DNA of 42,720 bases from Clostridiaceae bacterium (GTDB taxonomy: Bacteria > Bacillota > Clostridia > Saccharofermentanales > DTU023), in assembly GCA_012518795.1 (NCBI GenBank), contig JAAYRL010000014.1:1-42720 (forward strand). Reading direction: 5' to 3'. A program made the position numbers and the translations under genes. The stretch's first letter is position 1; each line of letters starts with the position of its first letter. Below, one piece after another: positions 33,196 through 42,570 of this stretch. The notes under the pieces are model-generated. The model was not told the DNA's origin. It was given only the letters and a program-made list of their open reading frames with translations, and ran no database searches.

Positions 33196-36100
33196 TTATT
33201 GTATTAGAAAAATTTCGAGAATTTGTTTAAGAATATTTTTTTGATTTACAGCACCTTTTTTCAGCATTAAATAAGGCCTTACTCCTGCACTGAACAACAA
33301 CTTACTTTTTGTTTTAGGATTATCTATTAGTTTTACCATTTTTTGCGGATCAAATTTGCCTTCAGCAAAATAAAACAGCAAATCTTCCCGAACCACGGTA
33401 ATTCTTTCTATACCAAAACTACCCCCAAGTGATCTGATCAGTGCTATGTCACATAAATTTATTACTTCTTGTGGCAAATTACCATATCTATCTATCATTT
33501 CATCAATTATATCTTGATAATCTTCTAAATGTCCGATACGGGAAATCCTTAAATAAAAATCAAGTCTCTGCCCTTCAGAAACAATGTAAGATTCAGGTAT
33601 TCCTGCATCTACCAACAACTCTATTCGGGCAAATTCAGTTTGCTCGGCTTCAGGCTCTCCCTTGAGTTCACGTACATTTTCTGCCAACATTTTACAATAG
33701 AGTTCATAGCCGATTGCTTCCATATGACCATGTTGTTCAGCACCCAAAAGATTACCTGCACCGCGGACTTCCAAATCTCGCAAAGCTATTTTAAATCCTG
33801 AACCTATCTCGGTAAAATCTCTAATCGCGGTCAAGCGTTTAGTAGCATCTTCATTCAAAATACGATTGGGATCATAAGTAATATATGCGTAAGCTTGACG
33901 TTCCGAACGTCCGACCCTGCCTCTGATCTGATAGAGCTGTGCCAAACCCAAGCGGTCAGCATCTTCTACAATAATCGTATTGACATTTGGCATATCTAAG
34001 CCTGATTCAATAATAGTCGTACAAACAAAAACATCGAATTTCTTCGCCAAAAAATTCTCAACTACTTCTTCAAGCTGTCGTTCATTCATTTGACCGTGTC
34101 CGTAATCAATTTTTAAACCGGGCAATGCTTCACGTAGTTTTTGAGACTTCTTACCAATTTTTTTCGTATAATTATACAAATAAAAAACCTGACCTCCGCG
34201 CGAAATTTCACGCAATATAGCCTCTTCTACCACGCTTTGATCAAATTCCATCACATATGTTTGAACCGATTTGCGATCAGACGGCCCGCTTTCCAGGAAT
34301 GAAATATCCCTGATACCGGAGATTGACATATGGAGAGTACGCGGTATCGGAGTAGCAGTCATCGACAACACGTCAACTTGCGGAAAACGTGCTTTAAGAC
34401 TCTCTTTATGATTGACACCGAAACGTTGCTCTTCATCAATCACCAAAAGACCCAAATCTGCAAATTTAACATCTTCTGATAATATGCGATGTGTGCCGAT
34501 AACAATATCTACTTCTCCCTTTTCCAAACCGCGCAAAGTATTATTCCGCTCTTTTGCAGATACAAAACGGCTCAACATCTTAACATTGATCGGAAAATTA
34601 TTAACTCGCTCCACAAAGTTTTCATAATGTTGTTGGGCCAAAACCGTAGTCGGAACCAACATTACTGCCTGTTTGCTGTCAAGCGCAGCCTTGAACATTG
34701 CTCTAAAGGCGATTTCTGTTTTACCGAAACCTACATCCCCGCATAAAAGACGATCCATTACAATATCGGATTCCATATCCGCTTTGACTTCATCAATCGC
34801 AATCATTTGATCTTCCGTTTCTGCATAAGGAAATCCTTCTTCAAATTGTGCCTGCCAAACTGTATCCGGTCCGAAATTATGACCTTTGAGCTGCATTCTT
34901 TCAGCATGTAATGCAATCAAATCTACTGCCAGTTTTTTTATCGATTCTCTTGCCCGATTTTTGAGCTTATTCCAACTTTGCCCGTCAAGCTTGGACAATT
35001 TCGGTTTACCGCCACCGGCTGAAACATATTTTTGGATTTGATCCAGTTGATCAACCGATATATAAAGCTGATCTGTTCCGGCATAAGAAATGTGTAAATA
35101 ATCACTTCGCGTTCCACCGGTTTCTAAAGTTTTCAGCCCGTTATAAATACCGATACCATGATTCTCATGAACTACATATTCACCCGGTTTTAAATCGGAT
35201 AAAAAATCTATCGTTATACCTTGTTTTTTTCTGCGGTCACGCTTCTTTTCAGTGCCGAAAACATCATGTGTACCGAGTACATTTAAATCAAGCGTATGCC
35301 AGATAAAACCTTTACCCAGACTATCTTGAACTATACTTACCGTTAAATTTTGTTCTTTGGCCAATGTGTCCAAACGCTGTGCTCTGGTTTCACTTCCTGC
35401 AAAAATTATTACTGTAGCCTGAACCTCGTTCCAGTACTGCAAATCATCAAGCAGAGCATTTTCTCTTAAACGATAACTGTCACTTGGCTTGGTCAAAAAA
35501 GAAATTTTTTCCGATCCGGAAATTCCGCTGTCGGAAGAAGCAATTTGCGCAAAACTGATAACTCCATTCTCTGTGATACCTTGCCAGGCATCAGCCGAAG
35601 TCAATCTGATTTTCTCAGTACCTTTAACAACCTGGGCTTTCTCCAAATAGGAACTGATACGTTGATACAAATCTGCTTGACTTGCATCAAGTCTTTTCTG
35701 GACTTGACCGATTTCATCAACAGCAATCAGCTTCTGTTCGGATTGTGCCAATTTCAACAAAGAAGTTTTTTCCGTATCCAATAAAAAAAACCAACGATCT
35801 AAAGCCGGAAAATACATACCTTGCTCTACACGTTCTGCATCACGTTTACCTAAACGCATAAAAGCTTCCGCTAAATCACGGTCCGCCCCCTGCCGATAAG
35901 CTGTTTCCATTTGATGTTTGGATGTTTGTTTTATCTTCTCGGATAAATTGGCAATTTGTTCGGGATCTAATAGCCATTCTCGAGCCGGCGGAATTTGTAT
36001 CTGCGTCAAATTTCTGATTGAACGTTGACTATCAGGATCGAATTCCCGCAAATCTTCCAATTCATTATCAAAAAAAGAAAGACGAATGCATTGAACTTCT

Positions 36101-36690
36101 GTCGGATAACCGGGAATTGCTATTCCTATATCCAGCAGATCACCTCGTATCGCAAATTGTCCGGCCGATTCAACTTGCCCGACTTTTTCATAACCTATTT
36201 TTTCCAACTTGGTTTGAACTGCTAAGAAATCATAAGTTTCACCATATGAAAAATATAAACTGTTTTTTTGAAAATACCATGCAGTCGGATACCAATCGGC
36301 CATTGCCGAAGCAACAGCAATTAATAAACACGGTTCGCCACATAGCCATTGATACAAAACAGCACATCTCTGTAATTCAATTTCACGACTTGAAGCTACC
36401 ACATCTGTAAATATCAATTCTCTGGCAGGCAATATATATGCCGGCAAATCACTCAAGGCTTGCCAATTATCCAGTAAAGCATTTGCTCGTAACTGATCAG
36501 ACACGATTAACAGAGCTGCCTGTTTTTGACAAAGCAGTCCTAACAAAGATACTTGGGCAGACTCGTTGAGACCAACTATTTGATAAGATTTTTTATTTTG
36601 ATTAAGAAGAATCTTCTTAACATTTTTATCCTGCTCAAGTTTTCGGAAAATAAGCTGCGATATTTCCGAGCGTGTCATTATATAGGACAA
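33196..36690 (-). CDS. mfd: Transcription-repair coupling factor Mfd
   Basis: The 1164-residue protein has full family length: an N-terminal UvrB-like part, the RNA-polymerase-interacting domain (LKPGEYVVHENHGIGIYNGL), a RecG-like helicase with Walker A GDVGFGKT and DEEQ box (VIDEEQRFG), motif III TATPIPRTL, and the C-terminal TRCF domain. It removes RNA polymerase stalled at DNA lesions and recruits UvrA. The likely start is TTG at 36690: GGAG lies 8 bases upstream of it but 20 bases from the next ATG at 36678. A 53-bp tandem repeat separates it from pth. Confidence 0.97.
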   Translation of the reverse strand: MSYIMTRSEISQLIFRKLEQDKNVKKILLNQNKKSYQIVGLNESAQVSLLGLLCQKQAALLIVSDQLRANALLDNWQALSDLPAYILPARELIFTDVVASSREIELQRCAVLYQWLCGEPCLLIAVASAMADWYPTAWYFQKNSLYFSYGETYDFLAVQTKLEKIGYEKVGQVESAGQFAIRGDLLDIGIAIPGYPTEVQCIRLSFFDNELEDLREFDPDSQRSIRNLTQIQIPPAREWLLDPEQIANLSEKIKQTSKHQMETAYRQGADRDLAEAFMRLGKRDAERVEQGMYFPALDRWFFLLDTEKTSLLKLAQSEQKLIAVDEIGQVQKRLDASQADLYQRISSYLEKAQVVKGTEKIRLTSADAWQGITENGVISFAQIASSDSGISGSEKISFLTKPSDSYRLRENALLDDLQYWNEVQATVIIFAGSETRAQRLDTLAKEQNLTVSIVQDSLGKGFIWHTLDLNVLGTHDVFGTEKKRDRRKKQGITIDFLSDLKPGEYVVHENHGIGIYNGLKTLETGGTRSDYLHISYAGTDQLYISVDQLDQIQKYVSAGGGKPKLSKLDGQSWNKLKNRARESIKKLAVDLIALHAERMQLKGHNFGPDTVWQAQFEEGFPYAETEDQMIAIDEVKADMESDIVMDRLLCGDVGFGKTEIAFRAMFKAALDSKQAVMLVPTTVLAQQHYENFVERVNNFPINVKMLSRFVSAKERNNTLRGLEKGEVDIVIGTHRILSEDVKFADLGLLVIDEEQRFGVNHKESLKARFPQVDVLSMTATPIPRTLHMSISGIRDISFLESGPSDRKSVQTYVMEFDQSVVEEAILREISRGGQVFYLYNYTKKIGKKSQKLREALPGLKIDYGHGQMNERQLEEVVENFLAKKFDVFVCTTIIESGLDMPNVNTIIVEDADRLGLAQLYQIRGRVGRSERQAYAYITYDPNRILNEDATKRLTAIRDFTEIGSGFKIALRDLEVRGAGNLLGAEQHGHMEAIGYELYCKMLAENVRELKGEPEAEQTEFARIELLVDAGIPESYIVSEGQRLDFYLRISRIGHLEDYQDIIDEMIDRYGNLPQEVINLCDIALIRSLGGSFGIERITVVREDLLFYFAEGKFDPQKMVKLIDNPKTKSKLLFSAGVRPYLMLKKGAVNQKNILKQILEIFLIQ

Positions 36691-36704
36691 TTAACAAACT
36701 CCAA

Positions 36705-36893
36705 TCTATTATCCTCTGTATTCTAAAATGACGAGGAAAGCAACAAAAATATTCTAATCTATTGTTCTCTATATTCTATAAGTAACAAGGAAAACAACAA
36801 ATATATACTGATCTATTGCTCTCTATATTCTAAAGTAACAAGGAAAACAACAAATATATTCTAATCTATTGTTCTCTATATTCTAAAGGTTAA
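36705..36893. repeat. 53-54 bp tandem repeat, about 3.5 copies
   Basis: TCTATTGTTCTCTATATTCT-type words start at 36705, 36758, 36812 and 36865, joined by GTAACAAGGAAAACAACAAA-type links. The array fills the 207-bp gap between pth and mfd, including bases just upstream of the mfd ribosome-binding site. Confidence 0.9.
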
Positions 36894-36897
36894 AAAT

Positions 36898-37470
36898 TCA
36901 AATTCCATTTAAGCGATTCATCGCCAGATCCAGATCGTTTTTCAGAGTTATTTCTACAGCATCCGCCGCTTTATTTAAGGCATCAAATATAATCTTCTGT
37001 TGGTCGGAAGCTACATTGCTCATGACATATTGAATAATGTCGATATTCTCCGGTTGCGGACCGATTCCGACCCTAATCCGCGGAAATTGATCCGAATCCA
37101 AATGCTCAATGATCGAACGCATTCCGTTATGTGAACCGGCACTACCCCATGGTCGGATCCTAATTTTACCAATTTCAATATCTATATCATCATAAATTAC
37201 TAAAAGATTCGCCAAAGGAATTTTATAAAAATCGACTGCTGCTCGAATACTCTCGCCGCTTCGATTCATATAAGTAGACGGCTGCATAAATAAAACCTTT
37301 TTTCCGGCAAAATTGATTTCAGCTGTTAATGCTTTGAATTTAATTCTTTTCAGAGAAAAATTATGGCGTTGAGCTAAGATTTCCAATACCATAAAACCGC
37401 AATTGTGATATGTTCTTGAATAATTAAGTCCGGGATTGCCCAAACCGGCAACAATTATCCGTTGGTTCAT
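36898..37470 (-). CDS. pth: Peptidyl-tRNA hydrolase
   Basis: The 190-residue enzyme frees tRNA from peptidyl-tRNAs dropped by ribosomes. Key residues are present: Asn12 in GLGNPG, His22 in TYHNCGF (most relatives have TRHN, so Arg is replaced by Tyr), Asn in STYMNRSG, Asp in YDDID and Asn in GSHNGMRS. The start at 37470 directly abuts the stop of the upstream metallo-hydrolase gene with no gap, so translation is probably coupled. It is followed by a repeat array and mfd, a common pth-mfd order in Firmicutes. Confidence 0.96.
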   Translation of the reverse strand: MNQRIIVAGLGNPGLNYSRTYHNCGFMVLEILAQRHNFSLKRIKFKALTAEINFAGKKVLFMQPSTYMNRSGESIRAAVDFYKIPLANLLVIYDDIDIEIGKIRIRPWGSAGSHNGMRSIIEHLDSDQFPRIRVGIGPQPENIDIIQYVMSNVASDQQKIIFDALNKAADAVEITLKNDLDLAMNRLNGI

Positions 37471-38262
37471 TTATATTTGCATCCAGTCTGAATTTGAGTA
37501 ACGTTTGGCTACTTGCAATACATAATCTTTATCCTTTACCGCTCCGATAATATTCAAGTTTTGAACTGCAGTCAATTCAGCAATTGAAGGATGATTATTC
37601 TCTTTACTCAAATGAGCCAAAACAATTTGTTCGGTTCCGGTTTTCACCAAATGACAAAGTGCATCACCACATTGATCATTCGACAAATGACCGTGTCCGT
37701 TACTTATTCTATCTTTCAAAATCCGAGGATAAGGTCCGTTTTTTAACAATAGTGAATCATAATTTGATTCTAAAATAATCAAACGGGAATTTACAAGCTG
37801 ATTCAAGATCGACTGACTGACCGAACCGATATCGGTACATACAGTAATATCGCCGCGAAGTGTTTCAAAACGATAAGCTACAGTTTCTGCCGCGTCATGC
37901 GGTACTCGAAAAGATATAACCGGCTGATCTTTGATCAAAAACTTGTCTTCCGGTTGAATGATATTAATTAAATTATAATCAAATTTACCTATACTATCTA
38001 AAATATGTTCCAAGGTTTTTTGCGTGATATAAAACGGGATTTTATATTTGCGCAAAATCACACCTAAGCCTGAAACATGGTCGCTATGTTCATGGGTAAT
38101 CAGGATACCATCAATATCTAAAGGCGATTCACCGGCAAGAGCTAAAGCATTGGCGAATGTTTTTCCGTTAATACCGCAATCGACAATTAATCTGGTTTCT
38201 CCATTGCGAATCAGAGTACAATTTCCGGAACTACCTGATCTTAATGCTACCGAACCTATCAT
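37471..38262 (-). CDS. Metallo-beta-lactamase-fold hydrolase, WalJ/YycJ-like
   Basis: The protein has 263 residues from the ATG at 38262 (a TTG three codons earlier is also possible; both ribosome sites are weak). The metal motif is THEHSDH near residue 60, with later ligands in FRVPHDA and CTDIGSV and the closing HLSKENNHP. The opening SGSSGNC is typical of the WalJ (YycJ) group, proposed to link cell division with DNA replication. Its presence 1.4 kb downstream of a WalR/WalK-like pair, separated only by murA, supports this assignment. Confidence 0.88.
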   Translation of the reverse strand: MIGSVALRSGSSGNCTLIRNGETRLIVDCGINGKTFANALALAGESPLDIDGILITHEHSDHVSGLGVILRKYKIPFYITQKTLEHILDSIGKFDYNLINIIQPEDKFLIKDQPVISFRVPHDAAETVAYRFETLRGDITVCTDIGSVSQSILNQLVNSRLIILESNYDSLLLKNGPYPRILKDRISNGHGHLSNDQCGDALCHLVKTGTEQIVLAHLSKENNHPSIAELTAVQNLNIIGAVKDKDYVLQVAKRYSNSDWMQI

Positions 38263-38313
38263 TTTTTTCAATTAACCCAAAACTTGTTTTCTCTGTTTTT
38301 TCCTATGAAGTAT

Positions 38314-39576
38314 CTACTCTTCTCTGATATCCGCACCGACTGCCAAGAGTTTTTCTACAAAATTCTCATAACCCCGTTCAATTGCATAGACATTGGTTAC
38401 TTTTGTTTCACCTTCTGCTCCTAAACCGGCAGTAACCATTGCCGCACCTGCTCGCAAATCCCTGGCAAAAACAGTTGTTCCGTGAAGTCCCGAACCTTGA
38501 ACTACAGCCAGTTTACCGGTAGTCACAATATTGGCGCCCATCGCCTGCAATTCTTTAATGTACTGAAAACGATTTTCCCACACGCTTTCAATCATACGAC
38601 CGGTCCCGTTAGCAACCGTCAATAAAGTCGTAGTTTGTGGTTGCAAATCCGTCGGGAATCCGGGATAAGGCATCGTCTTAAAGCTAGCCGCTTTCAATTT
38701 CTCACCCGGCGTCAGCATCACTCGAATCGAATCAGCGCCTTCCTGAACTATGGCTCCCATCTCAATTAACTTTGCCGTTAAAGGTTCCATATGTTTGGGA
38801 ATCAAATTCGTACAAGTCAAATCACCATTAGTCATAGCAGCCATAATCATATATGTACCTGCTTCAATCTGATCCGGAATAATCGTATATGAACGATTTG
38901 CAGCTAAATAAGGTTTACCGGTAATTTTAATCACATCAGTTCCGGCTCCGCGAACATCCGCTCCCATTGTATTGAGAAAATTCGCTACATCAACAATATG
39001 CGGTTCTTTCGCAGCATTATTGATTACGGTTACTCCTTCTGCTTTAACTGCGGCCAACATGATATTAATCGTTGCCCCGACACTCACAGTATCTAAAAAG
39101 ACACCTGCACCTCTCAGCCGACCGGCTTCAATTGAAATCACGCCATCTTCATCTTTCAGATTGCCACCGCCTAAAGCTTGGAAACCCTTGAGATGTAAAT
39201 CAATCGGTCTTGCACCGAAATCACAACCGCCCGGCATTAACAAACTGACTTTACGATATTTTCCTAAAAATGCTCCTAACAAATAATAAGAACCACGAAT
39301 TTTTGAAACTTTTTCGCTGATTGCTTCATATGTATTAACAGTTGTCGGATCGAAACGGATCGAATTTTCGCTGATCCATTCAATCTTGGCACCCAGTTCT
39401 TCACATATTTCCAGTAGTACTTTAATATCTTTAATTTTCGGCAAATTTTCAATTATACTGGGTCCGTCAACAACCATTGCTGCAGCAATAATTCCCAATG
39501 CAGCATTCTTCGAACCACTAATTTGTACTTCACCGGATAAAGGTCTTTTGCCTTGTATAATATAACTATTAGCCAA
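38314..39576 (-). CDS. murA: UDP-N-acetylglucosamine 1-carboxyvinyltransferase
   Basis: The 420-residue enzyme makes the first committed step of peptidoglycan synthesis in the cytoplasm, adding enolpyruvate to UDP-GlcNAc. Lys23-Asn24 (SGSKNAAL) and the catalytic Cys118 (PGGCDFGARPID) are present; Cys at this site predicts sensitivity to fosfomycin. The start is TTG at 39576, seven bases after GAGG, with no ATG nearby. It lies between the walK-like gene (81-bp gap) and the walJ-like gene (51-bp gap) and may be transcribed with them. Confidence 0.97.
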   Translation of the reverse strand: MANSYIIQGKRPLSGEVQISGSKNAALGIIAAAMVVDGPSIIENLPKIKDIKVLLEICEELGAKIEWISENSIRFDPTTVNTYEAISEKVSKIRGSYYLLGAFLGKYRKVSLLMPGGCDFGARPIDLHLKGFQALGGGNLKDEDGVISIEAGRLRGAGVFLDTVSVGATINIMLAAVKAEGVTVINNAAKEPHIVDVANFLNTMGADVRGAGTDVIKITGKPYLAANRSYTIIPDQIEAGTYMIMAAMTNGDLTCTNLIPKHMEPLTAKLIEMGAIVQEGADSIRVMLTPGEKLKAASFKTMPYPGFPTDLQPQTTTLLTVANGTGRMIESVWENRFQYIKELQAMGANIVTTGKLAVVQGSGLHGTTVFARDLRAGAAMVTAGLGAEGETKVTNVYAIERGYENFVEKLLAVGADIREE

Positions 39577-39657
39577 TTTATTTCCTCATTTTCTTAACAC
39601 AAAAATAGCTTTGTCTGTAAGATAATTTTCATTATTAAACATATGTATTATAGCGTA

Positions 39658-41001
39658 TCAGAAAATCGGTTCGGATACATCTATCGCTTTGAACAAAGCA
39701 TCCACTTCTCTTTGTTGTAAACTTTTCCATTTTGCCACAATTCCCAGCTGCTTAGCAAGCAGATTTAAATCGGCTTCAGCTGCTTTGGTTACATTATTAG
39801 TGCATAAGCCGTTTTCTGTTAATTCATATAGTGCGGTTCGCATAGTCTTTTTTACACCGGGTAGAGTTATTGTAAAATCACTGCCTTTACCGATTTCACT
39901 TTTCAAATCAATTTGTCCTAAATGTAAATCAACCAATTCTTTGACAATTGCCAGCCCCAAACCTGTTCCGCCATGAGCTCTTGAGCCGGTTGAATCAACA
40001 CGATAAAAGCGTTTAAAAATATTCTCCTGGGCTACTAACGGTATACCAATTCCATTATCTGTTACCCTGAAATAAACCTCATCCACCAGCATACCGACAT
40101 AAACTTTTATTTCACCGTATTCCTGAGTATATTTGATTGAGTTATTTATCAGATTAAGAATTATACGTTCCAACGCAGAACGATCTGCGTAAGCAACCGG
40201 TTTTTCAGATATGGTATAAGATAAGAATTCAATATGCTTTTTCTCCGCTTCCGGATACAGCCTTTCAATACATGAGCGAACTATAGGTAATAATTCAACC
40301 TTTTCTATTCTGGTATAAATTGCATTCCCGTCAATTCGCGAAAGTAAAAGCAAATCATCAATCAAAGTCTCCATGCGTAAAGATCCGTCATAAAGTCTGT
40401 TAATATCCTTTTTGATTGACTCGCGGGTCTTTTCATCTATTCCCCAATCCAAAAGCGATTCGCTGTAGGTTTTAATTGTTGTTAAAGGTGTCTTTAATTC
40501 ATGCGAAACATTGGCAACAAATTCTTTGCGCTGTTGTTCCTCTCTTACCTGCCTTGTTATATCCTGGATGACAATAATATGACCGGGATTTTTATCGCGC
40601 GATAACTCTCTTTTTTGCACAGATAGACGATATGATCTGTCATTATATACATAATTAATTTCAACTTGTTTTTTGTCCAAAAGAAAACCGGATCGGATTT
40701 TTTGATCCACATCATATTTATCTAAAAAATCAGCAAAATAATGCGGAATCTCTTCAATCATTTGACCCGATGCCTGATTATTCAATAACAAAACTCCATC
40801 ACTGCTGTATGCTATAACTCCCAAATTTAAAGAAGCTAACACCATTTGTGACTCATTTTGTTTTTGGGCAACATGCTCCAACATTTCATGAACTGCACGA
40901 TCTTCCTTTTTTTTACGCCGCAAAAAATAAGACCGTGCGAAAAGAGCACAGCCTCCACTCGTAATTATCAAAGTTAATAATATCGCAATAAAAATTTCCA
41001 C
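39658..41001 (-). CDS. Sensor histidine kinase, WalK/PhoR-like
   Basis: The 447-residue kinase has a single N-terminal membrane helix (about 3-22) and no extracellular loop, then a PAS-like domain (~50-150) and the kinase core: H-box VSHELKTPLT with His167, N-box NLINNSIKYT, G1 DNGIGIP and G2 GGTGLGLAI. The last ~60 residues extend beyond the usual end of such kinases. WalK of low-GC cocci such as streptococci also has one helix and a PAS domain. The start is GTG at 41001 with no clear ribosome site, so low or coupled translation is possible. It follows the response regulator by 115 bp. Confidence 0.9.
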   Translation of the reverse strand: MEIFIAILLTLIITSGGCALFARSYFLRRKKKEDRAVHEMLEHVAQKQNESQMVLASLNLGVIAYSSDGVLLLNNQASGQMIEEIPHYFADFLDKYDVDQKIRSGFLLDKKQVEINYVYNDRSYRLSVQKRELSRDKNPGHIIVIQDITRQVREEQQRKEFVANVSHELKTPLTTIKTYSESLLDWGIDEKTRESIKKDINRLYDGSLRMETLIDDLLLLSRIDGNAIYTRIEKVELLPIVRSCIERLYPEAEKKHIEFLSYTISEKPVAYADRSALERIILNLINNSIKYTQEYGEIKVYVGMLVDEVYFRVTDNGIGIPLVAQENIFKRFYRVDSTGSRAHGGTGLGLAIVKELVDLHLGQIDLKSEIGKGSDFTITLPGVKKTMRTALYELTENGLCTNNVTKAAEADLNLLAKQLGIVAKWKSLQQREVDALFKAIDVSEPIF

Positions 41002-41116
41002 AAAAACAACCGAAATAAATTCACAAAATAATATTGTTTTTTTGCTTCATGCTTGAAATTATCGAAAACTTAAAATTATCGAAAAAAGGAAGCCGGAAAA
41101 GGCATCTATTCAAAAA

Positions 41117-41824
41117 TTATTGTTTTTCAGCATCACGATTGAAATAGTAACCTACTCCACGTTTAGTCAGGATATATTTATAATTATCCTGATCCGGTTC
41201 CAGCTTTTCACGAGTTCTTCTTACCGTTACATCAACTGTTCTCACATCACCAAAATATTCATAACCCCATACTTTTTCCAACAAAGTTTCGCGTGAAAAA
41301 ACTTGTCCTGCGTTGCGGGCTAAGAATAAGACCAATTCATATTCACGTAAAGTAAGATTAATCGGCTGATCATTCATCGAGATTTCATAAGCTTTTTGAT
41401 TGATTTTCAAGTCACCATATTCAATAATATCGGAAGTTTCCTGCAATCCTGCCTCAGAAATATGGCTTCTACGCAACAGTGCTTTTACTCGCGCCATAAC
41501 TTCGCGCATGCTGAACGGCTTAACGATATAATCATCAGCACCTAATTCCAAACCCAGAACTTTATCAATTTCTTCTGATTTTGCGGTAAGCATAATGATC
41601 GGAACCAAAGTCTCCTGTCTGAGCTTACGGCAAACATCAAATCCATCCATTTCCGGTAACATACAATCTAACAAAATCAGATCCGGATCATCCGACAAAG
41701 CAAGTTCCAAAGCGGTTTTACCATCGTATGCTGCGATCGTTTCATATCCTTCGCGTTCCAAATTTTCTCGCAAAATTTCCACGATATTCTGTTCATCGTC
41801 AACGACTAAAATTTTTGCAGACAT
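41117..41824 (-). CDS. OmpR-family response regulator, WalR-like
   Basis: The 235-residue protein has a receiver domain with acidic pocket Asp9-Asp10, phospho-acceptor Asp53, the conserved Thr (MLTAKS) and Lys (VKPFS), then a winged-helix domain ending KRGVGYYF. Its sequence and its neighbours (kinase, murA, WalJ-like hydrolase) fit WalR, the regulator of wall metabolism, though PhoP is a close relative and cannot be fully excluded. The start at 41824 has a modest GGAAGTGAG site. Confidence 0.92.
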   Translation of the reverse strand: MSAKILVVDDEQNIVEILRENLEREGYETIAAYDGKTALELALSDDPDLILLDCMLPEMDGFDVCRKLRQETLVPIIMLTAKSEEIDKVLGLELGADDYIVKPFSMREVMARVKALLRRSHISEAGLQETSDIIEYGDLKINQKAYEISMNDQPINLTLREYELVLFLARNAGQVFSRETLLEKVWGYEYFGDVRTVDVTVRRTREKLEPDQDNYKYILTKRGVGYYFNRDAEKQ

Positions 41825-42008
41825 CTTATTGGCTCACTTCCTAATATTTTTTATACATTATAGCATAACAGAAATTTCACTGTTACTAAATTGTAATAAT
41901 AATTTCAGCAATTATTTCAGCAGTAAAAATTTCAGCTAAAAATTTCAACTGTTGAATTTTTCTGCCGTTAGCGGCACTTTTATTTTAATTTCGTTATAGA
42001 CATTTTGG

Positions 42009-42036
42009 TTCAACGGAAAACTCCGTTGAATTTTTT
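42009..42036 (+). terminator. Hairpin with T run (TTCAACGGA stem)
   Basis: A perfect 9-bp stem TTCAACGGA / TCCGTTGAA with a 4-base loop is followed by TTTTTT on the plus strand. A related, shorter set (TTCAAC-T-GTTGAA and TGCCG/CGGCA followed by a T-rich tail) lies at 41944-41985. Both sit in the 229-bp gap between sufU and the walR-like gene, which are transcribed leftward, so the hairpin would lie in the sufU 3' region although its T run faces the other way. Confidence 0.5.
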
Positions 42037-42053
42037 CGCCATTAGTGACTTTT

Positions 42054-42506
42054 TTATTCAGTCATTGGAGTTCCTGTTTGTTTGGCAATAATAAGATCCA
42101 AAGTACGCCATGCTAAAACTGCACAACGTACTCTTTGCGGCATTGTCGAAATATTTTTGAAAGCAATTGCATCTTCCAATTCTTCTTCCAGAATTTCATC
42201 ATCTGCAATTTCACCCTTGATCATGCCCAAAAATGTTTCAATTAAATGTTTTGCTTGCTGAAGCGTCTTGTCTTTAATTAAACCGCAGAGTAGAGAAGCT
42301 GATGCTTGAGAAATAGCACAGCCTGTTCCGGTGAAAGATGCATCAACAATCAGATCATTTTCTATTTTTACGGAAAGATGGATATCATCACCGCAGCTCG
42401 GATTGTAACCACGTTCAGTTGCTGTTGCATCCGTCATTTCATGACGATGCTTGTTTGAACGCGAATTTTCCATAATTATTTGTGAATATATTTGCCTTAA
42501 ATCCAT
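42054..42506 (-). CDS. sufU: SufU, zinc-dependent sulfur acceptor for Fe-S assembly
   Basis: The 150-residue protein has the SufU signature: Cys38 with Asp40 (NPSCGDD), Cys63 (GTGCAIS) and Cys128 (RVRCAVLAW), which bind zinc and accept sulfur from the desulfurase SufS. Spacing fits the Gram-positive SufU type rather than IscU. The start at 42506 follows AAGG by 7 bases. The rest of the suf operon (sufC, sufD, sufS, sufB) would lie beyond the right edge if the order is the usual one. Confidence 0.94.
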   Translation of the reverse strand: MDLRQIYSQIIMENSRSNKHRHEMTDATATERGYNPSCGDDIHLSVKIENDLIVDASFTGTGCAISQASASLLCGLIKDKTLQQAKHLIETFLGMIKGEIADDEILEEELEDAIAFKNISTMPQRVRCAVLAWRTLDLIIAKQTGTPMTE

Positions 42507-42570
42507 AATATTACCTTAATTCAAAACTTGGCTTCTGCTCGAAATTTCGAGTTGAGCAGATTTCCTGTAT

